Shown here: positions 1 to 12,328 of the stretch, piece by piece
How the letters are laid out: each line of letters begins with the position of its first letter
Numbering within the stretch: the first letter of the stretch is position 1
Assembly (NCBI GenBank): GCA_015227615.1
Contig: JAALGZ010000050.1
Coordinates: 62,001-126,000, forward strand
Length of the DNA: 64,000 bases
Source of the DNA: Labyrinthula sp. Ha
Lineage: Eukaryota; Sar; Bigyra; Labyrinthulida; Labyrinthulaceae
Direction: 5' to 3'
Notes under the pieces: model-generated
The model's input: only the letters and a program-made list of their open reading frames with translations
Databases searched by the model: none
What the model was told of the DNA's origin: nothing
Program-made: the position numbers and the translations under genes

Positions 1-3000
1 AAGAAATTGACACAATAGTTAACCACATAATAAACCAGTGGCCTGGAGAGCTTCTCCGAGAACTAAGAATAGATTTATTGCTGCAAATCTGAAGTTACTG
101 TTAATGAAAATATTAAGTTGCAAGTGTCTAAATTACCATTTATTCTTTAGCAATACTATTTAAAGAAAGATGGACTGAATAAATGCGGAATGGAATAAAT
201 TATAATATTCTTCAAGAAAATGTAAAGAAATAGGGGGTACTTTATTGCTCAGATCAAGGCACTGCAACGGAGCCTTTCCGCGATATATATATACCCGACG
301 CAAGTGTTAAAGGAATTATCAAATTTAATAAAGAGAAACTGGCATGTCTCGAGAAAAAATGATTACAAGAAAGTGTCGCATACATCTAATTTGGTTAACA
401 ATTTCAGACTCCTAATTGTTAGCATTGAGATTTGATGAAACCGGCTCTCGGAAGTTTTTGGTATATAATCCCTTGGTATAAATCTAGTTCAGTATGGTAT
501 TGGTTTAGAGCTAAAAAACGCTCCCCAAAAAAGAAAAACTTGATAAAGTGACTGTACTAGTCAGGGAGAGCTGCTTGAATTGACCTTTGGCTTTGAACGC
601 CCCAATTAATCTTACGAGTGAAACATAAAGGTAGTTTGAATATTGGAATCAAAAGGAAGTTTTGCCTTATAGAGAAAAACTTAAAATTTAGTTTAATTGG
701 TATATATTTCTAAGAATACTATCTTCTTCCCAGTATATAGCGTTCTTTGTTAGTGATACAATGAACCAAACTAGATTTCGGGCACTATGTTTTGAGCTTT
801 CACAGATTCAATTTCATCTAGACTGAGCTCCAAGAAAAACGCTTACACAATATACAATAATTTATTTTTTGTATATTTAATATCGTGTGGCGATAATTTT
901 TTTGCTGTCTTACCGTGTTTTTTTTCGCTTCTTTTATCTTTCTTATAAATAGTTAGTTGCTCATATTTGGATATTTATTCATCACCAGTAAGGTACTAGT
1001 GGAATCAAGAACTCATCCCTCGGAAATCCGCAGCGCTTTATAATTGGTCTCAATTGAAGTATCCAAGGGTTTTTGTCGAATCTTGCGAATTACGTGCCTT
1101 ATATTCTAAATTTATGCCGTCATTTTGTAGTTATGGTACACAGCATATTAGCGAAGTTCTTAAGTACGTGTCGCAATCAGACTAATTGATTCACAATGTA
1201 TCACAGTCTTAGTTGTACATTTGATGGCTCATAGAGTGTTTTTCTACTCCATGCTTTATTTAAGGTAGTCCTTCCTAATTCTGAGGCTATATTCAACCTA
1301 GACTCTTTCTAGAAAGTATATTTTCTTAGTACATCTGATTTTTCTAGTATATATCATTTAACTCTAAAAAAGCTGAATATGGAAAAATAAGTTCTGACTA
1401 GAGTATCTATATTTTGCGTAAAACAACATTCACGTTGGATCTAAATGATAAAATTAATCTCAAGATAGTACACTCACACTGCGTGAATTTGATTTCCATA
1501 GAACGAGTTGTTCTGATCGAATATCCAACAATTTATTCTGGGAAATTTCGATTGAAGTCAGATACATTTGTGTCGACAGTGAGATACTACCCGGTTGCAT
1601 AAGCCATGAGGTACTAGTTTTTCCTGCAAGAATCGCTCTTATCATAAGAAAAACAATATCCGTGTTGTATTTTGGTCGAACCCATGATTGTGTGTATATT
1701 TTCTATTGTCACGGTTTCCATCATAATTCTCTGTTTGAGTCCTACTCGGAGATCATAACCTTCTTGATTAAAAAAACAGACATAACTGACCCATAAATGC
1801 TTCCGGTGTCATGTAGGTCTTTAACATTCCTCCCCTAGAATTACCTTGTTAGTACGATATTTACCCTTGCTTCAGACTGCCTTTTCTTCTTATGATAAAA
1901 CTTGAACTGGGTTGTTAGTTTATTGTTCCCGAATGAGGGGACAAGCTCCACTCATTATGCTTAGGTCTCCCTTTATAAAACATTGGAGTGTTTTGAAATT
2001 AAATCTGAATTCATAGTTATCTGGATTATATACTGGTAACCAGATGAATTTCAATGTCAACTTTCCTGTGAAATATGCAAATCTGAATATAACTTTTGTT
2101 AGTTGAGGATTATTTATCCACCAAATATCTCTAATTAATTGCAGAAAATCTATAGCTTCAAATTAAGTTTGAGCAGAGTTTGATCAAAAATTTTACTCGA
2201 TAGGGCCTGCATAGACCGGAAGTTTTAATATCACAAAATTGCTTGCTACTAAGAAATAGAAAAATGCAAGAATTAAATTTAACTGTAAGATGAATCTGTT
2301 TTTATGTTTGGACAGATCAGAACGATGTTTTTTGAGCATATTCTTAATCAAATTCTTGTTCTACTGCACAAATGTTTTCATGTAGCCATCAGTACCACTA
2401 GCACGCCATCATCATGACAATTACCTGACTCGACAAAAACGTATCTTTTTCCAAACAAGATATTTCTCATATGCTGTATGATCTAATAAGAATAATACTT
2501 TTCTTGACACTTAGTACGTACGATTAGGTTATAAGAGCTTGATACCGAAGTATTTATTAAATATTCTAGAGAAATCGATGAGTCATCAATTATTGCTTAT
2601 TATTTTGCTTTTCTTGTTCAGATTTTTTCAATTGCACTCTCTTTAAAAAAACAACATGTATTTACAGAATTTTGTTAAACTATCATTCAACAATATTATC
2701 TTTTGCAAAAGCGCGTTTCTCCTTGATTAGAAAAACATAACCAGATTTTAAATTGAGATATATAGAAGACTCCAGATACAGGTTCGGAATGAATCTCGAA
2801 TAAGAAGTGCTTGAGTTCTGATCATGTTATGCTAAGTTCTTCGTTGTAAGGTGTCATCTAGCAGAACTATAGAGGAAAATCAGAAAATTTTAAAGTAGAA
2901 ATTCCAAAAAGTACTAGTACTGCAACCAAGATGCAAGGTAACAATCACTGAGAGCTCATTCCAACACTTAAGGAATCCTTCCGATGACTGTGTGAGCCTC

Positions 3001-4456
3001 GATACCTTATTAAGTGAGGAATCCATGAGGTATGAGTCATTAGTTAACCATATCTGTGTGATTAGCTCTCTGAGTTTTTATTGATTAAGGAATGAAAATA
3101 TTGCTGTGAAGTTGAATATTGATTTATTAGACATTGGTTGAGGGATTCTGAATTTGAGAATTCTCATTTCCTTAATAAAAATTTTGCCTCTCTCTACAAC
3201 TTTAGTCGTGGTACTCCTGTTCCTGAAGGAACTCTTTTTCTGCTAAATTATGACTAAGTTGGTTGTAAACTTCAGAGAAGCACTGAATAAGCATCAGCAG
3301 TATGAAGAAGGTAACATAATCGAGTAATGTTTGATACCAAAGCTCATACCATTGCTTTATTCACGTCGTAGATAATAAATTCAAACCGCTGGTGAGTAAA
3401 TAGTTTCTTACGAGTGTAGCTGCTACCAAAGTTTGCAATTTGTATCTTTCAGTCTACAAACTCTTTCTGCTCTATCTCTGGGTTGGTAACTTTAAAGTCC
3501 AAGCGTGAAGTAACATGGAATAACCTATTGTCAATGTGTTGTTTGGCAACAAGTTTCATATGAAACCCTATATTATTGATAATATAACACTTCAGCACTA
3601 CCTTTCTTAACTTTTTATCGTAACTGCTACGAGTTCCCATCCAGCAGTTGGCAAAGAGACCTAAAATATGAACAGGCTCTTCATTTTTATAATTTTGCGC
3701 ACGAGTTTCTGTTCCACAAACATAGAATTGAGTTTGAAGGGAACAATAAACTTTTAAGTTCGGGGTTCCAATGTCCGAACTTTGCAGTTGAGGCATATCT
3801 TAGCATTTTTGCCCTTCCATTAGGTTCCTGATATCTCAACAGATAGCCCAAGCTCTAGTGTCTCTGTTTCTATTATATGTTGTTTAAACAAATTATTTCA
3901 TTAGATTTATATTCTTGCATGTTGCTGCCAGTTAATGCATTTTTTTTTGGTTATTATTTCAAAGTTCGGACATTCTTAGTACAATCTGAAGAGATACTTC
4001 AAATCATTTGTTTTAACACGTGGTTGTAGTACTCTACAACCAGTTTCTCTGCTTTTATGGTAAAATGTACTTGTGGTTGTAATATTTACACTCCATTTGA
4101 GAACCCGGTCACCCCAGCTGTGATTATCAAAAAGCCATTCATGGTCGCAGTGGGATGTAAGATGTGTCTATCTTGCAATTGAAAAAAAAAACTTTTGCCC
4201 AATAATTATCATTGTGTTAAAAGGTTAAAGGATATCAATAAGATATTTCTTTATCATCTTCTAAGCTTAGCGTAAGTCTTAAGAAGTTAAATAGCTTTAA
4301 TATAATTATAAAGTTTTGTTTATATTTTGTTGTATTTCTTAATTCTGTTTTCTTATATTTTGTATATTGTGTTATCAGATTTTATCTGTACTATATTTAC
4401 TCCTTATAATAATAATAGCTATTACAGGGAAATTACACGCACTCGATTTCAAACTT

Positions 4457-4483
4457 TCTCGTATTGTTTGAAGTAATACGAGA
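4457..4483. repeat. perfect 9-bp inverted repeat (hairpin)
   Basis: TCTCGTATT is followed after nine bases by its exact reverse complement AATACGAGA. It lies about 0.9 kb upstream of the first gene. Its role is unknown and it may be chance. Confidence 0.5.
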
Positions 4484-5199
4484 TTTTGAGATCTCGTTTT
4501 GGATTATTCTTTATTTCATAAATTAGCTACATTAAAGACAAGTTAAATAGTTAAGCATAAAAGAATATATTAAAATAGAAATTAAATAGATATTGCTTGT
4601 CAAATGAGTTTTGAAGGTGAAAAAGACAAGTTTATACTGAAACGAATGGATGTCCTGAGCAAGGCTGAGGAATTCAATAGAATATTTGGCCAGAGGAGTC
4701 ATTAAGAGAATTATATCTTCTGGTAATCCCAAAGAAAAATGAGTATTTATCTCGAATTTTAGCAGCATGGTTACCTTGCAAGGTTTTCTCCTTTTGGAGG
4801 ATTCCTGGAAACCGAATGTATATATAAAGATCCTTCAAAAATATATGCTGTTAGTTTTGATTTGTAAGAAAGGATGCTCAACTTTTGAGAACCTTTTGTC
4901 CCTCGCTATGCAATTCTTCAGTTTATTGAAAATTCTTTTTTAATTTCCCTAGCAAGTATTTTGTTTTTTTTCGTAATTGTATCAGCAACACCGCTTCTTT
5001 GTGCTTTATTAAATCTAGACTAGGCCTCAAATGCTCATTCAAGGTAGTGCTCTCTTAAAATAATACAATATTACTTTAATAATAATGATCAAAAAAAATA
5101 TTCCTAAAGTTTTTATCTAAGAAAATAACATAAAGTTCATTTATCCTAACGCAAATCTAGAAAGTGAAAAAAAATTCCAAGACTCCTCAATACAATTTT

Positions 5200-5216
5200 T
5201 TTCGAGATTCTCGAAA
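5200..5216. promoter_or_regulatory. 17-bp palindrome upstream of the first EGF-7TM gene
   Basis: TTTCGAGATTCTCGAAA is a perfect palindrome around a central T, 166 bp before the start codon at 5382. It contains one TTCnnGAA pair, as in heat shock elements. A similar TTTCGAGA core lies upstream of the HSF gene at 26690. A regulatory role is inference only. Confidence 0.25.
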
Positions 5217-5381
5217 TCGAATATTTTAATAAAATCTTGAACCAAAAACTAATTAATACTGGCAGAAAAAATAAATATACGCAAAATCTGACAATACACG
5301 AATGTCAATTCAGCCTTAACTTCATCTGGGAACTTCTCACTGATAATAAAACGTGACCAGATCAAAATTATATAATTTCAA

Positions 5382-6523
5382 ATGATAAATACAAGTATAG
5401 AGTGTGAAGTAGATGCAGATTGTCCAGGAACCACGTTTTGTATAGAAACTCTATGGTTTTCTGAGACTGAAGATGGAAGTGGATGTATGTGTGCAAGACT
5501 GTAAACTTAATGTTTTCCCCTTTATTCTATAGGTATGGATGGAAGGGTGAAGAGTGTGAAGAACAAGGTGCTGGAACATTTGCAATGTATTTTGCTGCAT
5601 CTACTTTTTTTCTTCTCTCCACATTTTATTTTTTAAAATCTGTTCAAATGGTGTATTCGTTTTTAACAGAAGATTTTTCTACGAAAACTACTGCAATTAC
5701 AAAAAAGGTACCAACTGAAAATACAGAAGATATAGAAAAACAAAAAGTTGTAGAAAAAAAGAAAAAAAAGTTTATTAAGAAAAATTTTTTTCTCTTAAAG
5801 GCTCAAATTCTATATTTAGTTATATTTTTGTGCTTTTCTTTGATGCTCGTCACTTTCAGTTTTCTGTTAACAGCTGCGAATCCTGAAAAAATTTATTTAG
5901 AAGGTGATTTTAAAATATTATATGCGAAGAAATTTAGAGATTGGGCAATAGTTTTTTCTTTTCTTTTTTACTTCACTTGCTATTCTCAACTTGCTTTAAC
6001 TTGGTTAGATATTGGAAAATCTGCAAGTTTATCAAATGAAAAGTATTCAAGATATTTTAATTTCAGATTTAATATGGTTCGTTTTTTTCAAGTTACCTTT
6101 TTTATTATATCTTTTGGAATGTATTTATCTGCACCAAATATTTTTTATGGTGCTTTTTTAGGAATTCCAGCATATGGAATCTTAGTATATTATTTATATA
6201 GAGGAAGAAAAATTCTTGCAGGAAGATTAGAAGAAACAAATAGTTCAAAATTGCTTCGTCAAGCAGCTTTAGTAAAAACATGTTTTAAAAAACTACAATT
6301 TTCTGCTGTTGGTTTTGTAGTGGGTTCAATGATGTTAGCTGCAACTTTATTTTCTGCTGGGTTCCCATTATTTCTACAACAAGCGCTGTATCCAAAGCCA
6401 GGTGGGATTAATTATTATATGTTGTCTTCTCAGATTATTCGACACGGATCTGTTATTAGTCTAGCAAAATATGTCTTGGATTATTGTGATCAAGCTGCTA
6501 GAAAAACAGAAACTTCAATATAA
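5382..6523 (+). CDS. EGF-like, seven-TM membrane protein (two exons)
   Basis: Exons 5382-5500 and 5533-6523 are joined by a 32-nt GT-AG intron (5501-5532), giving 369 residues. Residues about 8-52 form a six-cysteine EGF-like module ending C-M-C-x4-Y-G-W-K-G-E-E-C. The intron splits this module, and splicing restores the final Y-G-W-x-G-x-x-C part. About seven hydrophobic segments follow. A lysine-rich loop lies between the first two, probably cytosolic. There is no cleavable signal peptide, so the first segment would act as a signal anchor with the EGF module outside. The 7-TM part is not clearly similar to the EGF-7TM genes at 12329 and 50225, although the architecture and an early short intron are shared. 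It could be a receptor-like protein; the ligand is unknown. The start is the ATG just before the cysteine module. Stop is TAA. It stands alone between deserts. Confidence 0.8.
5501..5532 (+). other. 32-nt spliceosomal intron
   Basis: It starts GTAAAC and ends TTCTATAG with a pyrimidine-rich 3' half. Upstream, the exon-1 frame runs into TAA inside the intron. Removing 32 nt joins CT|G in frame and completes the EGF signature. Confidence 0.85.
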
Positions 6524-9500
6524 TATATTTGTGAAAGTTTGGTAAAATTTATGGTCAGATGTATGAGATTAATATTTTGTATTGTTCTATTTATTGTATG
6601 GCTATATAAATATTTAGTGTCTGTGAGATATTTGTTAATGTTTTTATCATTTTATTGAATGTATTCTTTACCCGAAAAATTATTTTTTCAGGTAGAAGAA
6701 AAAAACTTGATCTCTGAAAGATATTTAAATAACAAAAATATCCTAAATTAGGGTTGGAATGCGATAATTGTGTCCGCCATGGAGGATCTTAGCTCTAAAC
6801 AAAGAAAAACCACAATTGGCTGTATCACCAATAACAACTAAAATACTTGTTACCCTCAGGTTATGTAAACCAGATTATTCTTTGTTGCTTCTACCTTGTT
6901 AATTACTGAAAGCGCTAAAACTTAGTGCACGTCCTAAGTTCTTGTCTGGTAAGATTTGCACAGTACTGGATGGCAGAGGAAGACTTGTGAAATATTGAAA
7001 ATTTGGTAGTGTGTGAATCGAGCAGAACTAGTATTTTCTTAGTTTAAGGAAATCGAATATCGCGCTAAATAGGGTTTACTAGGAACTCCAAAGTGTAATC
7101 CACTAAAATATGGAACTAGTTTATGAAATATTACAAGTTATATCTCATGGGGATGGTGAAAGGCGAAATGAGTTTCTTATAGCGTCAGTTCATCCTTTTA
7201 ATTAGAGAAAGTTGATATTGTTGCTGATCTCATATAAGAAAATGACATATACACTTTCGTGGTTACCAGACGTCCTGTTGCCTCGCAATTGTTTTTGTGC
7301 TTCATATCTGTTCATGACAAATCTACTTTCTTCATGGAAAATGATATAGTTAACATAATCTATTTTTTAAGCAAGGAGATCCTTCAGCATAGAAATAAAG
7401 AGCAGCATTAAAATGTAGTACATACACCTTTTCATGAGTTTCCTCATAGATTCTTAGTTCGCACCAGAGTGGCTTTTCCATAAATGCACCATTTCCATTC
7501 TACTACTGCATTGACCTCATGTTGTACTGTTTTTTAATGAAGAAAAAGTTGTCTACAGAGGTTCGAAGGACCATGGTAAGCTGATTATTTATGAGCTTGA
7601 AGTAAACTAAATACCTGCTTGAATGCCAATCTGTGGCCCAGGTTTCTCTTAATGAATTAACTAGAATAGTAAATATAACATTCATACAGAAATATAGGAT
7701 TCAACAATGAGATCCATGCTGTAATGCCAAAGTAACATCCTTATTAAATCTTAAATCCTACTATTGATATATCTACTATATAGAATTTAGTCAATGGATA
7801 TGAAGAGGCAGCAGAGCAACAGTCTAAGAATTCTATAGATTTCAATTGATCCCAGCTTTTGTGTGAAATGATTCATCAGAATGGGAACTAAGTGATACTA
7901 AGAAACCTTTATATCTAACGCGAAATTGGATATACTTTTACTGGGAAAAAGAAAAGCGAAACAAGCGACAATATTACTAGAGAATAAGCTTGCCCGGTGC
8001 GTTCAATAACTCATGGACAAGGCTATGAAAGATGAGGGTGTAAGGGTCAATGACGAAGGATTTTCATACTTGCAGTGGTTCGACAATTTAGTACAGCCAC
8101 CAAGAGAATTAAGTTTTACTACAGGATAAAATCTTTGGATGAAATACTATAACTTCATCTTATATTCCTCACCACGAAATGGAAAGCTCTCCCTGTTAGC
8201 TAGTTTTACTCTGAAGGCAGTGGTATTCCATGTAGGTCAACTCATTTCTAAGAAAAAAACTTATCTATTTATCTTGACCCAGAAACGAAGGATTCATAGC
8301 GTTAAACGGCATAGATACATTGACATGGCTAAGAAAGGTGTTCAGAGCGACACTATGTCTCGATGCTTTTTTTAAGGCTTCATCATTGTTATCTTCCTGT
8401 CATGGTAAAAACATTTATAACACTAAGTGTTAGCAACAAGCTGCTGTAGTTCACAAGAGCTTTCAACTCTGTTATCGCACTAGCAGATCAAAAGTTCGAG
8501 TAGTGAATTTATCTCATTAACCAGAAGAGGGGATCTTTCTGCACCGTGAAAATTAACGTTACTATTAAAGGATCTTAGAAATATGAAACTTACAAATAGC
8601 AGAAAAGGGCACCGGGATATTTCTGTAGTCGACTCCTCGTAGCAGTTATATGTAAAGCATCTATTTCATTTTTTTCTGATATAGGACGAAATAAGAATGC
8701 TGCAAAATCTGCAACGTCTTTCATGAGGTTAGGTTAGGGAAAATGCCCAACATAAGAAGAATGGTCGTGGGTGGCTCGGAGAGCACGTTGAGAACTCTAT
8801 TCTAATCAACTGAACCAGTATTGTACGGTGGTGATCAAGAAATAAAGTGACTTATCTCTTAGAAACTGCTAAACAACAAGTCTTTCCAACGAAACATATA
8901 TATGGAAACTCTCAGCAAGAGTTTTGAACAAACGAAAATTTGAAAAACTGATCACATAGCCCCATTAGTCCATTGCATAAGAATGTTTCATTCCAAGTTA
9001 ACCGAGAGCAAGTTAATCTAGAAACACATTAACTAGCCGAGACTAAGCCCGAGAAATGTAAACACACACCAAAGAATCTCCATAATAAAGCTTAGTACAG
9101 TAATGATGCATTAGATTAATCTAAGCGGAGCTCTAACTATGGATAGCATCTATCGTAATTAGGCAATCTTTTTTCTATAACTCAACATGTTTTACTTTAG
9201 AGTTGGTCACTCCTATTATATAGCTATTCCTTGTATTCTAGTCAAGAAACAAGATTCCGTAGCCTATAAAAAGCAAAGTATTAGACAGTCGTAAAGATCA
9301 TGCGAAAGTGCACAAGCGCATTGAAGTCAAACTTCTAATGAAGGGAGAATTGGTTAAGTGAAATTAAATGATAGGAATAATAAGACAATGGCAGGTACCT
9401 GTGGGTTCCATCTAACTCAGTCGATTTACTTTGCGCTAGCAGTACAACCTAGCACATAGTCACACATAGCGTTCTTAAGTTGAATTTAAGCTGGAAACCT

Positions 9501-11378
9501 GAATTTTTCCAAGATAGAACACTCTGTTAAGATGCAGAAGCTCTTGAATGTCCCTGGAAGCTTCATTGAAAGGATGCTATAGTTTGAAATGTTTATTAAT
9601 GTTGCTTAACAAATTAAAACACTTAGTCAGAGGTGAATGGTTCCTTCCAGCTGTAGTTCTCGCTTTTTTAAGCTCTTATATGGATTATATTTCAGTTCTT
9701 CAATCTAGTATGACTAGAGTTCTTGTTAATAATTAGCAACATAGCAAGACAACTTACAGTGGGGCGTAAGATTTTGAAATCTGAGAACCCAATGATAGAA
9801 TCAGTAGTTTTAATAATTTTGAGCACATTGTAATCTCGTTCTTCTTGTCAAGAAGGAGATGTAACAGAAGCGAACCCATTTTTTAGATGTCTTATCTTGT
9901 GCTGTTGGATCGGAACTCGGAAGTACCCATATTCACCAACTCACCGATAAACACTCAATAGAGTATAGAATAGTCTGTATCGATTCGAAATTCCGACAAT
10001 ATGCTAAACTAGGTCTATGCGCCTTGATTTAAAGACGAGCTTCGTCTCGGTTATAACATTTGTCCAAGATGTGAGATATTTTCCCCAAACGATATCTTCG
10101 GAAAACATCGGGCGACATATTCCTACAAACTTGGTGATAATATGACCTTGATCAGGTTTGTTATGTTTTGATGTGAAAACTATAGGAAAAAGTTTCGTTC
10201 TTTTCTTCCCCATTAAGTAACATCTACCCTTATGGCCCTTGCACTACCCCTAATATTATTAAGTACAGTCACAGGGAGAGAAAGACAGAGAGCGAAAAAG
10301 TGGCAAGAGAACCTTAGACTCCAACCGCTAACATTATTAAATTGCTAAATCATGTAGGTTTTTATTAAAACAAGGAGTAGCATTAAACCCAACCTTATGA
10401 ATAAAGCTTATGATGTAAACAGGTCTTCATGTGCTACATGTCTTTAATTCTTTGGATATGGAAACAAGCAATGACAATAGGATTAAACATTTAGTAGCTG
10501 GGTTTAAACAAGTGTATATATGTTAGTTGGTTTTCTCTGTTGCTTGGTCTATTCCCTAATCGCTAGAGCACGTTACTTAGATGAGCGTTTGTATTAATTT
10601 TTATCTAAGAAACTTATATGCATGGTATCGCATGAGAAACTTAAATATTTCTAAAGAAAGTAATAACATTATGAAAGATATTTAGTTTATTAAGACTACC
10701 CCAAAAACCCGCATATTGTGTTGAACTATAAACAAGAAATGATTGAATTTTTTTTCGGTGTCAGTTTGTCTCGTTGATATAATAAAGATAAAACTCTATT
10801 GTCTTGAGTCTCAATTTATTTCTCTAGTATAATTATCGAAACCAAACCAGAGGTGGAATTATAGAGTTAATTTTGAACCGCTATTTCTTTTTTCTCCTCC
10901 AATAAGTACAAAACTAAACAAACTCGACCAAAAAGAGAAAATATATTCTGTAGTTTATTAAGTTGTTTTTGTATTTTTATCCCATTATTCAACACACAAT
11001 ATCCTGTATTTTGATTATAACGGACAAGAATTTCCGACACAAATTCATTACACAATATAATAATAGTACAGCTATAATAATATTAAACAAGACAAGAAAT
11101 AAAATATTTAATATTTTGTTTTCTTTTTTTTTTCTCAATAATATTTTTTTTTTCTTTTAGTATATATTTTTATATATATTTATTTTATATTTATATATTA
11201 TTGAGACGAGATATTTATGTTTTTTCTCATAGTATTAAATGAGATATAAGTAGGATTGGTCGTATTTGTATAATTCCCGGGATCAGGAATAGTTTCAGTT
11301 CATATATTTAAATAGCAAAAAAAGTATCCGAATTACCAAATCACAAAAGTAAAACTATTCACCATTAAAAAGAAAAAA
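6524..11378. other. gene desert with an extreme AT tract near its right end
   Basis: No supportable gene was found in this 4.9 kb; open frames are short and featureless. At about 11085-11215 the sequence becomes almost pure A/T, with T-runs and TATATT repeats. This lies 170-290 bp before the acidic-protein gene and might be a nucleosome-free promoter tract. I saw no RNA gene here. Confidence 0.55.
11085..11215. repeat. low-complexity A/T tract
   Basis: There are runs of T (8-10 bases) and TATATTT-type repeats with very few G or C. It is simple low-complexity sequence upstream of the gene at 11379. Confidence 0.7.
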
Positions 11379-11765
11379 ATGAACAACGAAAAGATTCTAG
11401 AAATTGAAGAAAACTTTGAAATGCTTAAGGGGTTTGTTAGAAAGGTAGGTGATGGAGAAGAAGCTGATAAGAAAGAAGAAGTAGCTGAAAACAAGGAGGA
11501 CGCAGCTGAAGAGGGAGAAAAGAAAGAAGGAGAAGAGTTGGACAAGGCTGAAGAAGCTGCAGGTGCTGATGAAACTCCAGCAAAAACCGAAGCTAAACCT
11601 AAATTCTTTAGTAAAGTACAAGGAAGCATCAGAAACTTTGGTAACACTCTAAGAAAACTGGGAAAGAAAAAGCAAGCTGATAAAGTCGAGGAGACTGCTC
11701 CAGCTGAGGCCAAAGAACAGGCTGAAGCAGCACCAGCAGAGGAAGTAGAAAAGAAGGCGGAGTAA
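11379..11765 (+). CDS. small E/K/A-rich acidic protein, unknown function
   Basis: This 128-residue protein is dominated by Glu, Lys and Ala. An acidic first half (about residues 24-70) leads to a basic patch with Phe residues (about 75-100: K-P-K-F-F-S-K-V-Q-G-S-I-R-N-F-G-N-T-L-R) and then a second acidic A/E tail ending K-K-A-E. No catalytic domain, membrane segment or signal peptide is visible. The middle basic part could form an amphipathic helix. The strongly biased composition, clean ATG in an A-rich leader and TAA stop favour a real gene. The same DNA has open frames on the minus strand, but these are Ser/Phe-rich mirrors of the bias. Highly charged small proteins of this type can be nucleic-acid or chaperone-associated, but that is only a guess. 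Confidence 0.65.
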   Translation: MNNEKILEIEENFEMLKGFVRKVGDGEEADKKEEVAENKEDAAEEGEKKEGEELDKAEEAAGADETPAKTEAKPKFFSKVQGSIRNFGNTLRKLGKKKQADKVEETAPAEAKEQAEAAPAEEVEKKAE

Positions 11766-12328
11766 GTGTTATGTTACGATTTGATTTCTATATATATGTA
11801 TATATTCACGTGGAGATCAAATTTGTAACTTGCTGCCTGTTTATTCGACTTTTCATCGGAGTACACCCCAATCCCAACTGCTCTGAAGCACAAATTCATG
11901 CTCGAGGATTCGATTCACGAATAAATCAAGAGAAAACACTGACTAGTGTCCTTGGTTATACCATAAGAGCTTTTGATCTCTGTATTTGTAACAACCAAGT
12001 ACAAGAGTGGGAGTAAGAGTGCACTATAACTGGTATGATAGTCAGTAGAGTTACATATATGTATCCCTTTATCTTCACATTTCTCTCTTTGCCTTGAATA
12101 ACATAAAAAACTAGAACAATGTTTTTTATTTTATTAGACTTTTGGAACCAGAACACTTCGGAAGTTGAAACTAGAGGAATGTATTTGTTTTACTTAAACA
12201 ACACAAACGTAAAACTTTTGGTTCCAAATATTCGTCTGGGACTTGACCTCAAGCTTTTTCTTCTTATATGCCGTAATGGTTGAGAACACTTTCAAATACA
12301 AAGTATAAGTAAAACAAACACAAAGCAA
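11766..12328. other. intergenic spacer
   Basis: This 563-bp stretch lies between two plus-strand genes. Small open frames here are featureless. The last bases before the next ATG are A/C-rich (CAAACACAAAGCAA), a plausible 5' leader. Confidence 0.6.

Larger units (their letters stand above)
1..5381. other. AT-rich gene desert
   Basis: I see no supportable gene. The longest open frame (minus strand, 3449-3796, 115 codons) has no recognisable domain and is within the length expected by chance in AT-rich DNA. The only structures noted are a short perfect hairpin at 4457-4483 and a 17-bp palindrome at 5200-5216. Confidence 0.6.

Noticed and set aside
3449-3796. 115-codon minus-strand frame, possibly a transposase remnant
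   Set aside because: No motif or conserved residue pattern could be matched. A frame of this length is expected a few times by chance in 64 kb of this composition.
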